Positions 1-11,180 of a stretch of 64,000 bases of DNA are shown piece after piece. The first letter of the stretch is position 1; every line of letters begins with the position of its first letter. A program made the position numbers and the translations under genes. Under the pieces are notes generated by a model. The model was not told the origin of the DNA, searched no databases, and was given only the letters and a program-made list of their open reading frames with translations. This DNA comes from Caenorhabditis remanei (taxonomy: Eukaryota; Nematoda; Chromadorea; Rhabditida; Rhabditidae), in the NCBI RefSeq assembly GCF_010183535.1, contig NC_071331.1, positions 2,480,001-2,544,000 of the forward strand. Reading direction: 5' to 3'.

Positions 1-140
1 TTCCAATTTCCTTGTTCAAAACGTGAGTAGAAGTCGTGATCTTGATCTTCAACACCTCTTATCCGTTACCAATTGAGAAGAGCAGATCAAAACTTTGAAA
101 ACCTAAAAAAAATTGAGAAAATTCCAACCACTATAAAAAG

Positions 141-330
141 CATACTTGTCAAAAATCGGGCCGGCCCGGCTGCCCCGTCGCGCGGATTCAAAAATGAAAA
201 AAAAAAATTTTTATCGATTTTTTTTTGAAATTTTTCGAAAAAATAGAGTAAAAGTGCTTAAATTATTGTACACATTCATATTTTTATTCAATTTTGAATT
301 TTTAAATGAAAAAAGAACTTACATCTACTG
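141..330 (+). mobile_element. hAT-type MITE, left-end fragment (GGGCCGGCCC family)
   Basis: Starts with CATACTTGTCAAAAATCGGG followed by GC-rich GGCCGGCCCGG, then an AT-rich stretch (GTAAAAGTGCTTAAATTATTG) that matches the interior of the complete copy at 12913-13164. No right terminus is found, so this is a truncated copy. Confidence 0.6.
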
Positions 331-1095
331 TTACGTTATTGCTTCATGTGAGATCTATTAATGTAATTTGAAGGTGTATTGCACAGAAACTTCTGGATAA
401 ATAGAAAAACATATCGACAATAACTTTATGCTATTCAATAGCCGCTGAGACATTAATCAATGAAAACTACAGGTCAAAATTCTAATGTGTGTATTCAGGA
501 ATAAGGCCATCCGACACTAAGAAAGGCTCATAATGGATCAAAAAATAAACAAGAAGTCACTGTTTCTTCATCAACAAATTGTGAAACGTTCGATTTTTGA
601 AAAATCTTGTTTTTGAAGCAGTCTCACTATTCTTTCCTGTCCACACAAAAATACGATGAGGAACAAATTTTACTGTTTTGGGTTCGTTTCATTCCGGAGA
701 CACAGAGAATATGCGATCACTAACATCCTCACAAAAATTGTTTATTGAGTTTTTACAATCTGAAATTTCGAACATCAAGATTTTAGCGAGATTGCGGAAT
801 GGGGACACTTTCTTCTGCAGTAACTGAACATTTTCTGAAATCCGAATTGGCAGAGACAAAAATGTCAACCAACAAAGAATGATAACAAAAGTAAACACAC
901 AGACAGAAACACCAAATCTGGAAACCTGATGTTTCAAAAATGTCTTATCTGCAAAGAATTAGTTTTAGCAAATGATCGAACGTCGTTGAAATCATCCGAA
1001 AATATTTAACATTATTGATTCTTTATTAAAAGTTGCAGTATATATGTATGTACTCCATGACATTTTCAATGACGCATCACTTTTTTGTTCTAATA
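331..1095. other. noncoding, decayed array sequence
   Basis: No gene seen. About 590-640 is a copy of 23375-23425 (TGAAGCAGTCTCACTATTC), and about 655-730 is an inverted copy of 22737-22805, including a stretch reading CTCCGGAATGAAACGAA on the minus strand. About 1000-1090 is repeated at 7140-7215. Confidence 0.5.
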
Positions 1096-1162
1096 TTCAA
1101 TCAAGCATAGATGAAATTAAACAATGCATTTCTCATTGCTGGATTACAAGTACTTGAAACCG
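1096..1162 (-). ncRNA. candidate 21U-RNA locus, core 1155-1162
   Basis: Variant core CGGTTTCA on the minus strand. The YRNT start base is at 1116, 39 nt past the core, giving a 21-mer at 1096-1116. The same unit recurs at 7226-7290 in a duplicated block. Confidence 0.6.
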
Positions 1163-1331
1163 AAATATTCTAACGGCTATACTGTATCTTGAGGCCGATT
1201 GATAAGCTTAGAAACAGATTGATAATCTTCTTAGAACCATGTATACTTAATTTTTTTGATTCAGTTACAACTAGAAAATATACGGTGGTTAAATGAAAAC
1301 AAAAATACACTTAAAATTGAACAGGGAATTG

Positions 1332-1983
1332 CATACTTGTCAAATCACGGGCCAGCCCGGGCCGGGCCGCTGAAAATTTCAGGGCCCGAGCCGGCCCGCA
1401 GAGCCCGCAGCAAAAAATTATTTAAAAAAAATAGAATTGAAAGTCTTGGAAATTAAATTTTTTCTTCGTTTTATACTGAATCGAGGACGGGGGATTCGAT
1501 AAGACTACTTTCAGAAGCCTCCAGCAAGTTCTTGATCCTGATTCTGATCATCGGCTGATCATCACAGAGACTTTGAGAGGCTCAAAGTTTATAGTGACAA
1601 AATAAGGCGAGGGATGAAGAAGACCCAAATGGGCCCTATGGGATCTAAAAATGGTACCATCTTGTTTGTAAGGGTCGAATTACTAAAATATCTGAAAATT
1701 TAAAAAAAAATCTTCGGCTGATCAGTCACTGTCAAGATGAGCCGAATTTTAATTTTCAGACATTTTAGTAATTCGACCCTCGCAAACAAGATGGTACTTA
1801 TTCTGACAATTTCCGTTTTCACTTGTTGTCTTTTTATAATTTCTAATCAATAATATGTTTGCCATAAAGTAGTAAACGAAAAAACAATGGGAAAACGACG
1901 AAATATTTTTTTCAATATTTTGACGGGCCGAACGGGCCGGGCCGGAGGATTTTTTTTTGCGGGCCCGGCCCGTGACAAGTATG
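1332..1983. mobile_element. complete hAT-type MITE, 652 bp, GGGCCGGGCC family
   Basis: Termini are CATACTTGTCA at the left and TGACAAGTATG at the right, with GC-rich GGGCCGGGCC blocks just inside both ends. A perfect 8-bp duplication GGGAATTG flanks it at 1324-1331 and 1984-1991, the hallmark of hAT insertion. It carries no transposase. A second palindrome (1654-1797) is nested within. It sits inside a piRNA unit, between the core at 1990 and its original start near 1292. Confidence 0.88.
1654..1797. repeat. nested palindrome inside the 1332-1983 element
   Basis: Arms of about 50 bp, GTACCATCTTGTTTGTAAGG at the left and its near complement ending GCAAACAAGATGGTAC at the right, around a 45-bp centre. 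The arms differ at a few bases. It could be a separate small element that inserted into the MITE. Confidence 0.65.
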
Positions 1984-1989
1984 GGGAAT

Positions 1990-1997
1990 TGAAACAG
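1990..1997 (-). promoter_or_regulatory. Ruby-type core separated from its start by a MITE
   Basis: Exact core CTGTTTCA on the minus strand that overlaps the right target-site duplication of the hAT MITE. No YRNT lies at the usual distance within the element. Bridging the element puts a YRNT start at 1292, 38 nt from the core. Confidence 0.6.
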
Positions 1998-2332
1998 AAC
2001 AAAAGAAGTTTTTAATATAAAACATGAAGACGAGTTGAAACATTGTATGTACGCAAGAGCCGAAAGATTTCTGATGTCTGAAGAATTGCACAATTTGCTC
2101 ATCTCGTAGCAAAAATCACATCCGCCAGAGCTACGAATGCCTTTTTGCAAAAATTGGGAAAAATGATGACTACTGTTCCAGAAAGTTAACATTTCTTACT
2201 ACAAATCACATTGTCCATTGATATTGTACAATAAATCCCCAAAACATTGCATTAGAACTACTGTGACCCAACAATAGAATATGTCGAAATTGTTTCGACT
2301 ACATTTCAAAAATATTTCAAAACTACTAAAAG

Positions 2333-2590
2333 CATACTTGCAACGGGCCGGGCTGGGCCGTGACGAGAATTTCCACGGCCCGGCCCGAAGGCCCGGCTGA
2401 AAAATTTGAACTGAAATTTTGAACGAAAATTTGGATTTTTTTATATTTTTTCCCAAAAATGTCGAATTTTTGACTATACTTCAGAATTCAATCAAAAGAT
2501 AGTTATGCATCAAAAAATTGAAATTTTTAATGCAAAATTTCAAAAAAATTCAAAAAATTTGGTAAAAAACAGGTAAATTATTCATATGCC
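2333..2590. mobile_element. hAT-type MITE fragment (GGGCCGGGCC family)
   Basis: Begins CATACTTGCAACGGGCC with further GGCCCGGCCCG blocks to about 2398, then an AT-rich interior. The interior is an inverted match of 14790-14950 (AAAAATGTCGAATTTTTGACTA against its complement). The far terminus is not recognisable. Confidence 0.6.
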
Positions 2591-3582
2591 TGAAGTTTTT
2601 TGAAATTTCAAAAACAGGAAGTTTCCATTCACTATCTTACTGATAACACTCAATACCAACATTCAATTTACAGTTCCAAACAATTATGTTATTGAAACTC
2701 AATTTCAATAAAATAATCAAAGTAAAAACACTTTTGGAGTAGTAAGATCACGATGCTTTGAATTATTGGAATTTTTATTTATTAGTTTTCAAAAACTTGT
2801 AGAAACTGGTAAGTGTTTCAAGAATATATTATCAAAAACAAGTCATTGATGCCTGGCATAAAAGAACATCAGACACGGTATTGAAAACCCTTTGTCATTA
2901 CATCAATCCTTTAAAGTCATCGAATATGTTGCATGTAAAACAGTGATTATTATTTTGTTATTTCTAGCTGAAAAATAGGCAAAAATAGGTTTATTATTTG
3001 TAAAATAACTGGTTATATTGCATATCTATACTAAAGTAACAGGCAACCTATGATGCAGTTCTCCTGTATCAAAAACATAAATTGAATGTTATCGATGAAG
3101 AAATACGGAAATCGAAAATGTATTATTCAATTTAAACATAAAATGACTTCAATTTTTATAAATTGTTCAAAGCAGAGCAGTAGTAGAGAAAAAAGTACTG
3201 AATCTTATTCTGAAACACTATGACGTTTCGAAAAAATATATTATGTGAAAAAAATGCCTTCGGCATCAAAATATTTTCTAGATTAAACATTTCGAAACCT
3301 AATTTGCCTGGAGTGTTGACAGAAAAAACGGCATACTGCGATTTACCATGATCTGTACACGAAAGACTGAGAAACTTAAAAGTATTCACTATATTTTTAT
3401 TGATAACCAAAAATCTTTTTTTTTCAAACAAGACATTTAGAAGTGTTTTCACACTTCTAGAAGACTTCCGTTTGTCTATTAGTCTGCCTGTCTATCCAGA
3501 TTCTCCTGAGCTTAGAATTACTACTGTTTCTCAATAATCATGTAGTTAGCCAAGTATTTCAAACAACACTCCAGTGGTTATA

Positions 3583-3652
3583 TGTACCTCAAATGAAACA
3601 AAAATATTCGCTTAAACCTGAACTCTCCAAAAATGAAATGACATTGAAACAG
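3583..3652 (-). ncRNA. candidate 21U-RNA locus, core 3645-3652 (weak start)
   Basis: Exact core CTGTTTCA on the minus strand. The base aligned with the start of its duplicate at 9691 has lost the YRNT signal (ATTC instead of ATTG on the plus strand at 3606). The nearest remaining YRNT starts at 3603, 42 nt away. This copy may be silent or shifted. Confidence 0.4.
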
Positions 3653-4479
3653 TGAACTTCGATTATTCTGTCGATCTGACTATCTTTATGTCTGGATCAG
3701 AGTTGCATGGAATTCCGACTTCCGATTTTTCAATGAGATTTTTTTGTTGTTTATGAAGAAAAAAATTATACGAAAATTTAAGTTACACACGTCTCAGGAT
3801 CGGATGATTGATATTTTCCATGATGGGCGGTTCCAACTGTTTAGGCGTGCGTAGGTTCAGTAGTTCCGTATAAAACTGTAAAAATAGATTTTTAAATGAA
3901 ATGTTAATGGTTGGAACACTAGATTTTTGCTATATCTTGAAAAATCTTACTTGTTTCCGAATACAACATTTTCGAAACATTGAGTTTTGTGCAAAGTATT
4001 GTTGGCGTGTCGACGTTCTTAAAATCCACTGATTTCTTTGTTGCTTAACGGTTTTTTAATGAATTCGACTTGAAAAAGTGAATTCTGTTTACCTTTTTCT
4101 TCCTTCTAGCTTATATGAATCCTCCATTTATTGAGATCAGGCCTTCAGAACGGTAACCATAAATATGTCTGAAACATGAAAATGTTTTGTGAGAAACAAT
4201 TGTCAGGTTTTGTGTCCGAATAACCAGACATCATTCTTAGATGCCGACGTGAAGATTATATGGCATTCGAACTTTCTATTTGGATGGGTTTTGTTACAGT
4301 GATTTTTTTTGGTTTTTCACGACAGAACGCTTTCTTTCTGTCTGTCTCTATGTCTGGATGTCTGACAGTCTATTTTACTACGTTACATATAGGATGAGCT
4401 ACGAACTACCGCACAACAAAAGTGTTCATACATAGATCCTGTTTGATATAGTGGTTTCTTTTTCACGTATCTTCTTTGC

Positions 4480-4695
4480 CATTGTCACAGGCCAATTTCT
4501 GCCCTGTCTCTTCTCTCTTTTCTTCGGGTTCTCTCTCGACTGAGATGACGTATTGCTCTCGGCTCAGCGGGGCGTAAACAACCACCCGGCCGGACGAGAG
4601 TCCCTTTTCGCCTCTTTACTTTTGATTTTTTACTACACTGGTGCGGGAGAAGGACGGCAAGTCCTTCTCCTTGCTATACCGGGAAATAAATGATT
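4480..4695. other. GC-richer island absent from the duplicate copies
   Basis: It stands out in base composition and has no counterpart at the matching place in the copies near 10640 or 61340, so it is probably an insertion. It contains a perfect hairpin at 4646-4670 (GGAGAAGGAC, loop GGCAA, GTCCTTCTCC). An AATAAA follows near 4686. A solo LTR is possible, but no target duplication was found. Confidence 0.4.
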
Positions 4696-5680
4696 GCAAT
4701 CATAAACTAAATGTGTACCTAAAACAGACAGAAATGTTAAAATACAGAGCAGGCGCAATCTGGTATTTTACACCATCATCGTATTGCATCTCGCAGGTTT
4801 TTAAATAAAGCCTTACTGAAACGGAACATTGAGTAAATCAGGGTCTGTGGATTTCCAAATGAGCTTTATTCAAATAATGAAGATTTCAAACAAAACAGTT
4901 TCAGAAGAAATGAGTGTGGGATTTCTAAACTCTGAAACAAGGAATCTACTATTTTCGAAAAAAACAGACCACTGTTTGGTTATCTGCTTGGTTGCCCAAT
5001 TATAGTTATCACTCCGCGTTTTTTCATACAGTTCTGCACGTTTATTGAAAACACCTGAACTGTGTCTGAATAAAGCATTGCCAAAACAATAACTAGTAAG
5101 TTTTGGTTTTTAAATATTTATTAAAGGCGTGCCCAACCGAATGTCCAATTGCTCCACATTCAGAACTATTCTCGAATATAGCACTTCTGGAAATAGAAGA
5201 CTACGATAAGGTGAGATATGGAGTACCGATTCTCCTGGTGCAGGCTAGTTTCTTCAATATTTATAGAGCGACGATTTTGCAGTTTTTACATCAATTCCTT
5301 GAAAAAACGGTTTCTACATAAGATCTTTAGAAAAGAGTATATTTTGAAGATGTTTTGTCCGTCTACTGATTTCCAAATGTCCATAATCCCTCATTAATAT
5401 TTTTTTGCAAACGTGTATGAAATCTGAATCTTCTATATAATAGCACAAAAATTTAGGAACTCGGATAGAAAATATTTCAAAGAAACCCAATACACAATTA
5501 AATACAGAAAAATAGCTTATTGATACATAAAGCATCTCGGAAACAAGGATTATCGGTTTAAGTCTCTGTGTGTCCGGTCCCGCCCCGGATTATGAATTTT
5601 CTTAAAGTTTTGAACATGGACGATCTGCCAGAATTTTGAATAGTTTGACGATGAAACACTTAAGCTCAAACATTTTCAAG

Positions 5681-7225
5681 ACAAGTGGAAACAGTACTGT
5701 CCATAAAAGGTCAGTCAAGTTTCTTTGAATGTGTTTCAATAAACAATATATAGCTCACTGTTTTGCTCACTGTTTTATAACTAGGGTACATTTTTGGTTT
5801 CGCTATTTAATCTTTTTTTTTCATCCTATCTTTCTTCCATAATTGTCACCTGATATTTCATTTCTAGATTGGAATCTGTACAAGTGCCAGGTAACACAAA
5901 CCACAGAAAATTCCTGCTAAAGTGTTGTTTCTGAAACATGCAAAAAAAGTTAGGTGACGAAAATGTGAATGGATTAATTTATGACACCCAGAAAAATCGT
6001 ATCCCCCGCTTCAAAAAACCGTCCAGACATTGTTGAAATAGTTTGAGTCACTAAATTGTCGTTCGTTTTTTCGTCATCGAATTTTCAAAACTTGTTGTTG
6101 TTAGTGCTAATCAGTACTATTTCAAGTCTTTATTAATAGCGGTAAATTAAAATTCTACTCAATTGTTCAGCATTAAAAATTTTTTAAAATTCTTCTTCCC
6201 ATCCACACAGATGCGCAAGTGAAAAAGGAACGACGGACCAGCTAGTAAGAATTTGAAAGAAGGGGGAAAATGGGGGCTTTTGAAATAAAATATGGAGATG
6301 GAAAAGCTTTTAAATGATGGCTGGAAAATGGCAACATTTGTCCATTCAAATTGTGGAATATATTTAGGGAACCAGAAACAGGAGTAATAACGGAAAAAAA
6401 TGTTTCAAATTGTATTGAAATGAGAAAAAAATTTGCCACAGTAGTAAACGCGGTGTTGATGGTTTTACTAAAAACTCTCTGGAAAAAAAAAACTGAATGT
6501 AGGCAATGCCAAATACTCGGCAAATGTCGCAAAATCTAGACCAAAATACAAATGTTTCAAAAAAATTTCTTATTATTTTCAATTTCTATTGGAAACTATT
6601 AAACCTGTTATAATTGGTATTGCTGAACCTGTTGTTATCCGTTTGCAAATTGGGTCTGGTGCAACCAGACTATTTGGGGTTAGGCATGTTGAAGGGGTAA
6701 TTTGATCGAATGGCAATCTTATAGTTAGTTGAAACGGGTAAAAAACCTTCTTGAATATTTTCAACCGCGAGACCCATCCGAACAAATTCCATGTGCCTCT
6801 AACACCGCCGGCAAGTGTTCGGGATCCAATGATGTGGTACTCACAATCAGAATGAAATTAGCAGTTTTCAGAGAAATTAATTTAATGCTCCGATGATGCA
6901 ATCAATCAAGCTATTTTTTCGTAACCATCAGAATCAGTGTGAAATAGAAAATCCTGTTTCCAGTTAGCCTGATGATTTGACGACATTTGGTGGTGACAGT
7001 AACTCTGTTCACATATGTTGTCTACAATCATTGAGGTTATCACTAAGAACACAGTTTCAATATTTTTGTTAACATTTCTCGAAATAAAATATTGTTTATA
7101 TAATTGCCCGCTCAACACAATAACAACACTGAATCCGAAAATGTTTAACATTATTGATTCTTGATTAAGAGTTTTGTTGCAGTATACATGTTCTCCAGGA
7201 AATTTTTAATACCACATCACTTTTT
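5681..7225. other. noncoding stretch with decayed array units
   Basis: No gene recognised. Near 6745-6815 the minus strand carries GCACATGGAATTTGTTCGGA, matched on the plus strand near 59975, and related to 36150-36195 and 43815-43860. A plus-strand core-like CTGTTTCC lies near 6948. Confidence 0.4.
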
Positions 7226-7290
7226 CGTTGTAATTTCCAACTAAAATTGCAATATATTTCTCATTGGTGGAATACAAGTTCTTGAAACCG
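7226..7290 (-). ncRNA. candidate 21U-RNA locus, core 7283-7290
   Basis: Variant core CGGTTTCA on the minus strand. YRNT start at 7246, spacing 37 nt. It is a duplicate of the 1096-1162 unit with a different 21-mer. Confidence 0.5.
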
Positions 7291-7353
7291 AAATGTTTTA
7301 GCTGCTATACTGCGTCTTGAGACCGATTGATAAGTTTTGAAATTTAAAATTAT

Positions 7354-7414
7354 CGGGCCGGGCCGGGCCGAGATTTTTCCTGATTTTGGCCCGGCCCGAC
7401 CCGTGACAAGTATG
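7354..7414. mobile_element. hAT-type MITE remnant (GGGCCGGGCC family)
   Basis: About 60 bp with CGGGCCGGGCCGGGCC at the left and GGCCCGGCCCGACCCGTGAC ending in AAGTATG at the right. Only the right terminus matches the family ends; the left end is cut. Confidence 0.6.
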
Positions 7415-7620
7415 CTAATTTTGTGTCTGAAATTGTTTCTCGCATTTACCACGTTCCTTTGTTCTATTACAAAATGAAATGTCCACTGTTCCATGATCTT
7501 CATATTAAACTTCTGGCAAACATAAATTCATTATCAAAATTGTTCTTGTTTCACTTGTTCTAGAAATTATCTAAGATAAACCGAAGCAACATCGCGATTT
7601 CTGGAATTTCACCGCTAAAC

Positions 7621-7688
7621 CATTTTGATCAAAATGTTCCAATAATCTATGATACTTTTTTTTTCTGAATATTGCATGTTTGAAACAG
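7621..7688 (-). ncRNA. candidate 21U-RNA locus, core 7681-7688
   Basis: Exact core CTGTTTCA on the minus strand. YRNT start at 7641, spacing 40 nt, 21-mer at 7621-7641. An A/T run fills the spacer. Confidence 0.65.
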
Positions 7689-8115
7689 TGGTTTTCAAAA
7701 TTTCTCCGTGTGTATAAATTTCCGAAAATCCAGCTACCCGAAATATGAATTACTTCATTTCGACAAATTCTTTCCAAATCTATTTTTTTCGAAATGCGTA
7801 ATTTGTGTTTCTGTTTATCGATATTTTTGTGTCCGGATGTTCATTTATTATCGTTTTTTTTTGTTTTTGACAGGACTAACGAAATTGAGTAGTATTCATT
7901 TCTGAATACAAGATATGGAAATTGAAAAAATTTTTTTAGTGTTAGTTATTTGAACATCTGATTTACCATATGTTCGCTGGAATATTGGTTGTTCAGAGAT
8001 TCACGGAAGTTTTTCGTCTTTTGTGTGGCTGTGCTCTTCTGCCCAGCCCTTATGTCTTCCACCTTCCGTGTTTTTGAAAATTGACTTCTGTGCAGCTCTG
8101 TTCATATTGGACAAT

Positions 8116-8182
8116 TGAAAATTTTGAAAACGGCTATCACTTAGTACTAGAACTGGTTCTGGATAAAACATTGCTGAAACCG
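8116..8182 (-). ncRNA. candidate 21U-RNA locus, core 8175-8182
   Basis: Variant core CGGTTTCA on the minus strand. YRNT start at 8136, spacing 39 nt. A degenerate TCTG tract lies just upstream in the piRNA sense. Confidence 0.6.
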
Positions 8183-8519
8183 TGACTGTCTTTGAGTCTT
8201 TGTGTGTCCATTCGACCGGATTCTTCCATGTTATCTTCTTTCGTAATCTACCAATCACAGCAACACTGTCTGAATACTGAATGGTCCCCCGATGTCACAG
8301 TTTTGAAACATAACTTTTCAGGTACAAATATATGTCTGTCTGTGTGCCCGATTGTCCGCAGTGTTTATGAAACAAGAAAGATGTCACGAAACAGATGTGC
8401 TAAACTTTGTTTCCGAATAGTTTTGATCCGTCAATGTCTTTCGATACTTGGATAAAGTTCTGTCTTGTGTAATAATGCCTATTATCTATTGATCAAATTC
8501 TAGGAACTTCTTATTTTGT

Positions 8520-8587
8520 AAACTTCCGTCTGGGTGCACATTGTTGAAATTAAAGAAGGTTGACAAATAAACCAGTTTCTGAAACAG
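8520..8587 (-). ncRNA. candidate 21U-RNA locus, core 8580-8587
   Basis: Exact core CTGTTTCA on the minus strand. YRNT start at 8540, spacing 40 nt, 21-mer at 8520-8540. Confidence 0.65.
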
Positions 8588-9600
8588 AGGAAGTTAGAGT
8601 TACAAATCAGAGTTCGATCAACCTTCAATATCAAAATATTTTCCAAATAAAACATTTTGAAATCGAATTTGTGTTTGGTGTCCAGGACTGTTGACAGAGA
8701 AAACGGCATTGTGTTGATTGTTTTTGTAATTATCAAACGGAATCGTAACTCTAGTATTTTGCAAATTGACTGTAAAAACTGTATTAAAGGGGCATGTGTT
8801 TTTATATTTCAAACTCCTTCTCAAAGTGCGCCTCTTATAACACATTTTTACGGTATACCGAACACTGAAAATTCAATCATTATTTGTCGACCGAAGCTTC
8901 TCATGACTGTTTGAAACTGGACTCCTTCTGTATAAGGCCTATTTAAAACAGTAAGTATTGATATTTTACAAATGGTTGAGCCATGACGCTCATTGTCAGC
9001 TCATGGAGAGGTACCTGAAGATTAAATGAATCCTAAAGCAGTGGAGTTTATTGTCTGCGCTTCTGGATGTTCGAGTGGTATGAGCATAAGCGTAGCACCG
9101 CAAAAATGAAGTAAGATTATGGAACATCTGAATTGTTCTCTGTTAAAGTAAACATGAAAAGTGTATTTCAATTTTTCCGGTAATGAGTTTTTCTGTCGTG
9201 TCACTCTGTTTTTCTGTATTAAAATTCGGTAATCACTCTAATAGACCGTCACCCCAACAGTGCAAATATCTCCATTCTTATTTATCTTATTATAGAATGG
9301 GATAATTACCTAGTAATGTTCTATGCCTCAATTGAAACGTTTTTTTAAACGGAAACTTGGATAGTTTGGAACTCTAACCATAATCGTAGTGAGTTTAGAT
9401 TCTTCGAGATGAGACCGATCTGTAACGGAAATTATTGATGTTTTAATGGCAATCTTTCAGCTTTTATGGCACCGACACTGATGTTGTAAAATGAAATTAT
9501 TTTTTCATACAAGACACCTGAGAATGTTTTCACTCTTCTAAAAAAACCCATTCGTCTATTAATCTGCGTGTCTCTCTACATTTTTCTGAGCTGAGAATTA

Positions 9601-9667
9601 CTGTTTCAGAATATGCATGAAATAAACCAGGTATTTCAAATAACAGTCCTGTGGTTATACCGAGTAG
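9601..9667 (+). ncRNA. candidate 21U-RNA locus, core 9601-9608
   Basis: Exact core CTGTTTCA on the plus strand. YRNT start at 9647, spacing 39 nt. The duplicate near 3527 reads CTGTTTCT, so one copy of this pair has a damaged core. Confidence 0.65.
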
Positions 9668-9670
9668 AAA

Positions 9671-9737
9671 TCCAAAATTGACTCAAAAACATTGACTTAA
9701 ACCGGAACTGTCCCACAATGAAATGACATTGAAACAG
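9671..9737 (-). ncRNA. candidate 21U-RNA locus, core 9730-9737
   Basis: Exact core CTGTTTCA on the minus strand. YRNT start at 9691, spacing 39 nt. Its 21-mer ends four bases from the plus-strand 21-mer at 9647-9667, so the two units converge tail to tail. Confidence 0.65.
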
Positions 9738-10642
9738 TGAACTTCGATTATTCTGTCTATCTGTCTATTTTTATGTCCGGGTGTCTATGGCTATGATCGA
9801 ATTAACAGAAAAAAACAACTCGTTTCACTTTAAGAAATTCAAAAAACATAAATTTTATGAAAATTCTTCAATGCGAATTTTTGTTGTTTAATAAGGAAAT
9901 TAGACGAAAATGTAAGTTACACACGTTTTAGGATCGGGTTACTGCTATTTCCTATAATGGTCAGTTCCATTTTTAGGCGTGCGTAGGTTCTTTAGTTCAG
10001 TACAAAACTGTAAAAACAAATTGCTTTGCCTTTGCTTCATTCGAGGTACTAGATTTTTGTTTTATCAATTCTTGGATGGAATAATTCTGGAGCAATAATT
10101 TTTCTATCCAGGTTTGGATACGTTGTCAGTTCATATTTTCAACAAAAAAATTGAATTTTTGTCTCTCTGTATGTTTGTGCGCCATGTATACAGTGAAATC
10201 AAATCGTAAAAAATCTTACTTGTATCCGAATATCACATTTTCGAAATAGTGAGTTTTTTCATAGAAATGCTGGTTTATCGTGATTTTAAGTCTTTACTTC
10301 TACTTTTTTTAATGGCAACCAATGATCAGTTTCTGAATGAACTCTACTTGAAAAAGTGAACTTTGGTTACTTTTTTATTTTTTGGACGACAATACTTTCA
10401 TTGACATAAGGATATCAGAACGATAACATGAAACATGAACATGTTTTGTGAGACAATTGTCAGTTCGTGTGTCCGAATAACCTAATATCATACTTAGATG
10501 CCCTTTTTGAGATTATATGCTCAAGATTATCGAATTGTTCCAGATTAATCTTTTCCAAAGGGGTTTGTTACAGTAAAATTCATTTGTCTTTTTCACGACA
10601 AAACGATTTTTCTGTCTGCCTGTTTCTGTTCGGATGTCCACT

Positions 10643-10708
10643 AGTCCAATTTGAAACTTGAAATCAACGATAAAACTCATATTTCAAAATGAAGCCTTTC
10701 TGAAACCG
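10643..10708 (-). ncRNA. candidate 21U-RNA locus, core 10701-10708
   Basis: Variant core CGGTTTCA on the minus strand. YRNT start at 10663, spacing 38 nt. The related copy at 4817 has core TGAAACGG on the plus strand. Confidence 0.55.
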
Positions 10709-10781
10709 AAAGTTGAGATATTCAGGTTAAGATAAATTATTTGAATTTCAAAGAAATGAGCGTTGTGGGATTTCTACACTC

Positions 10782-10789
10782 TGAAACAG
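10782..10789 (-). promoter_or_regulatory. Ruby-type core without a well-spaced start
   Basis: Exact core CTGTTTCA on the minus strand. No YRNT falls at 36-42 nt; the nearest is at 46 nt. It is either a decayed unit or one that starts elsewhere. Confidence 0.35.
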
Positions 10790-11003
10790 GAAAACTACTA
10801 AATTTTTTTAAAGTCCGTCTGTTCGTTTGCCTAGATATAGTTATTAGTTTTTCAAACAGTTTTGCACGATCATTGAAAACACCTGAAGCGTGTCTGAATA
10901 ATGCATTTTCTAAAACACAAAGTTTCAATTTTAAGCATTTTAAGACGGCGCGCCCAACCGAATGTAAAATTCAGAACTATTCTTAAATATTACCCATCCG
11001 TCG

Positions 11004-11180
11004 GTGGCTGACCGCTTGCTCAAAGTTCGGCACGGGGACGCGGAGTGGGTCTCGATGCGACTACTGTAGTATAAAACTTTTAAATGGCTAAAATACGGTC
11101 AAGAGCCGCCGTAAATCGAAATTCCGCAACGAGACCCACCCCGCGTCCCCGGGCCAAACTTTGAGCGAGCGGTCAGCCAC
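11004..11180. mobile_element. inverted-repeat element with 51-bp arms
   Basis: Arms 11004-11054 and 11130-11180: GTGGCTGACCGCTTGCTC at the left, GAGCGAGCGGTCAGCCAC at the right, near-complementary along their length (GGGGACGCGGAGTGGGTCTC inside). GC-rich, unlike its surroundings. The matching place in the duplicate (around 5180) has no such sequence, which shows an insertion. The target duplication is unclear. Confidence 0.8.

Larger units (their letters stand above)
3430..5680. repeat. segmental duplication block 1, copy a
   Basis: Collinear with 9508-11690. Matching landmarks are the TTCTGAG...AGAATTACT stretch, GGCGTGCGTAGGTTC (about 3844 and 9976), TTTTTCACGACA, GGCGTGCCCAACCGAATGT-like sequence near 5128 and 10946, and AAGTCTCTGTGTGTC near 5560 and 11560. 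Divergence looks like tens of percent with many small indels, so the duplication is not recent. Mostly noncoding; piRNA cores in this copy are largely damaged. Parts recur near 55080-55400 and 60720-61450. Confidence 0.7.

Noticed and set aside
6579..6785. 68-codon minus-strand frame with protein-like composition
   Set aside because: Part of it matches noncoding repeat copies near 59975 and 36150-36195 where the frame is not kept.
8192..8455. 87-codon frame with CLSVCPIV, and similar peptides elsewhere (for example 19746, 49489)
   Set aside because: These peptides are translations of the TCTGTCTGTGTGTCCGG tract, repeated across the window at noncoding piRNA promoters.
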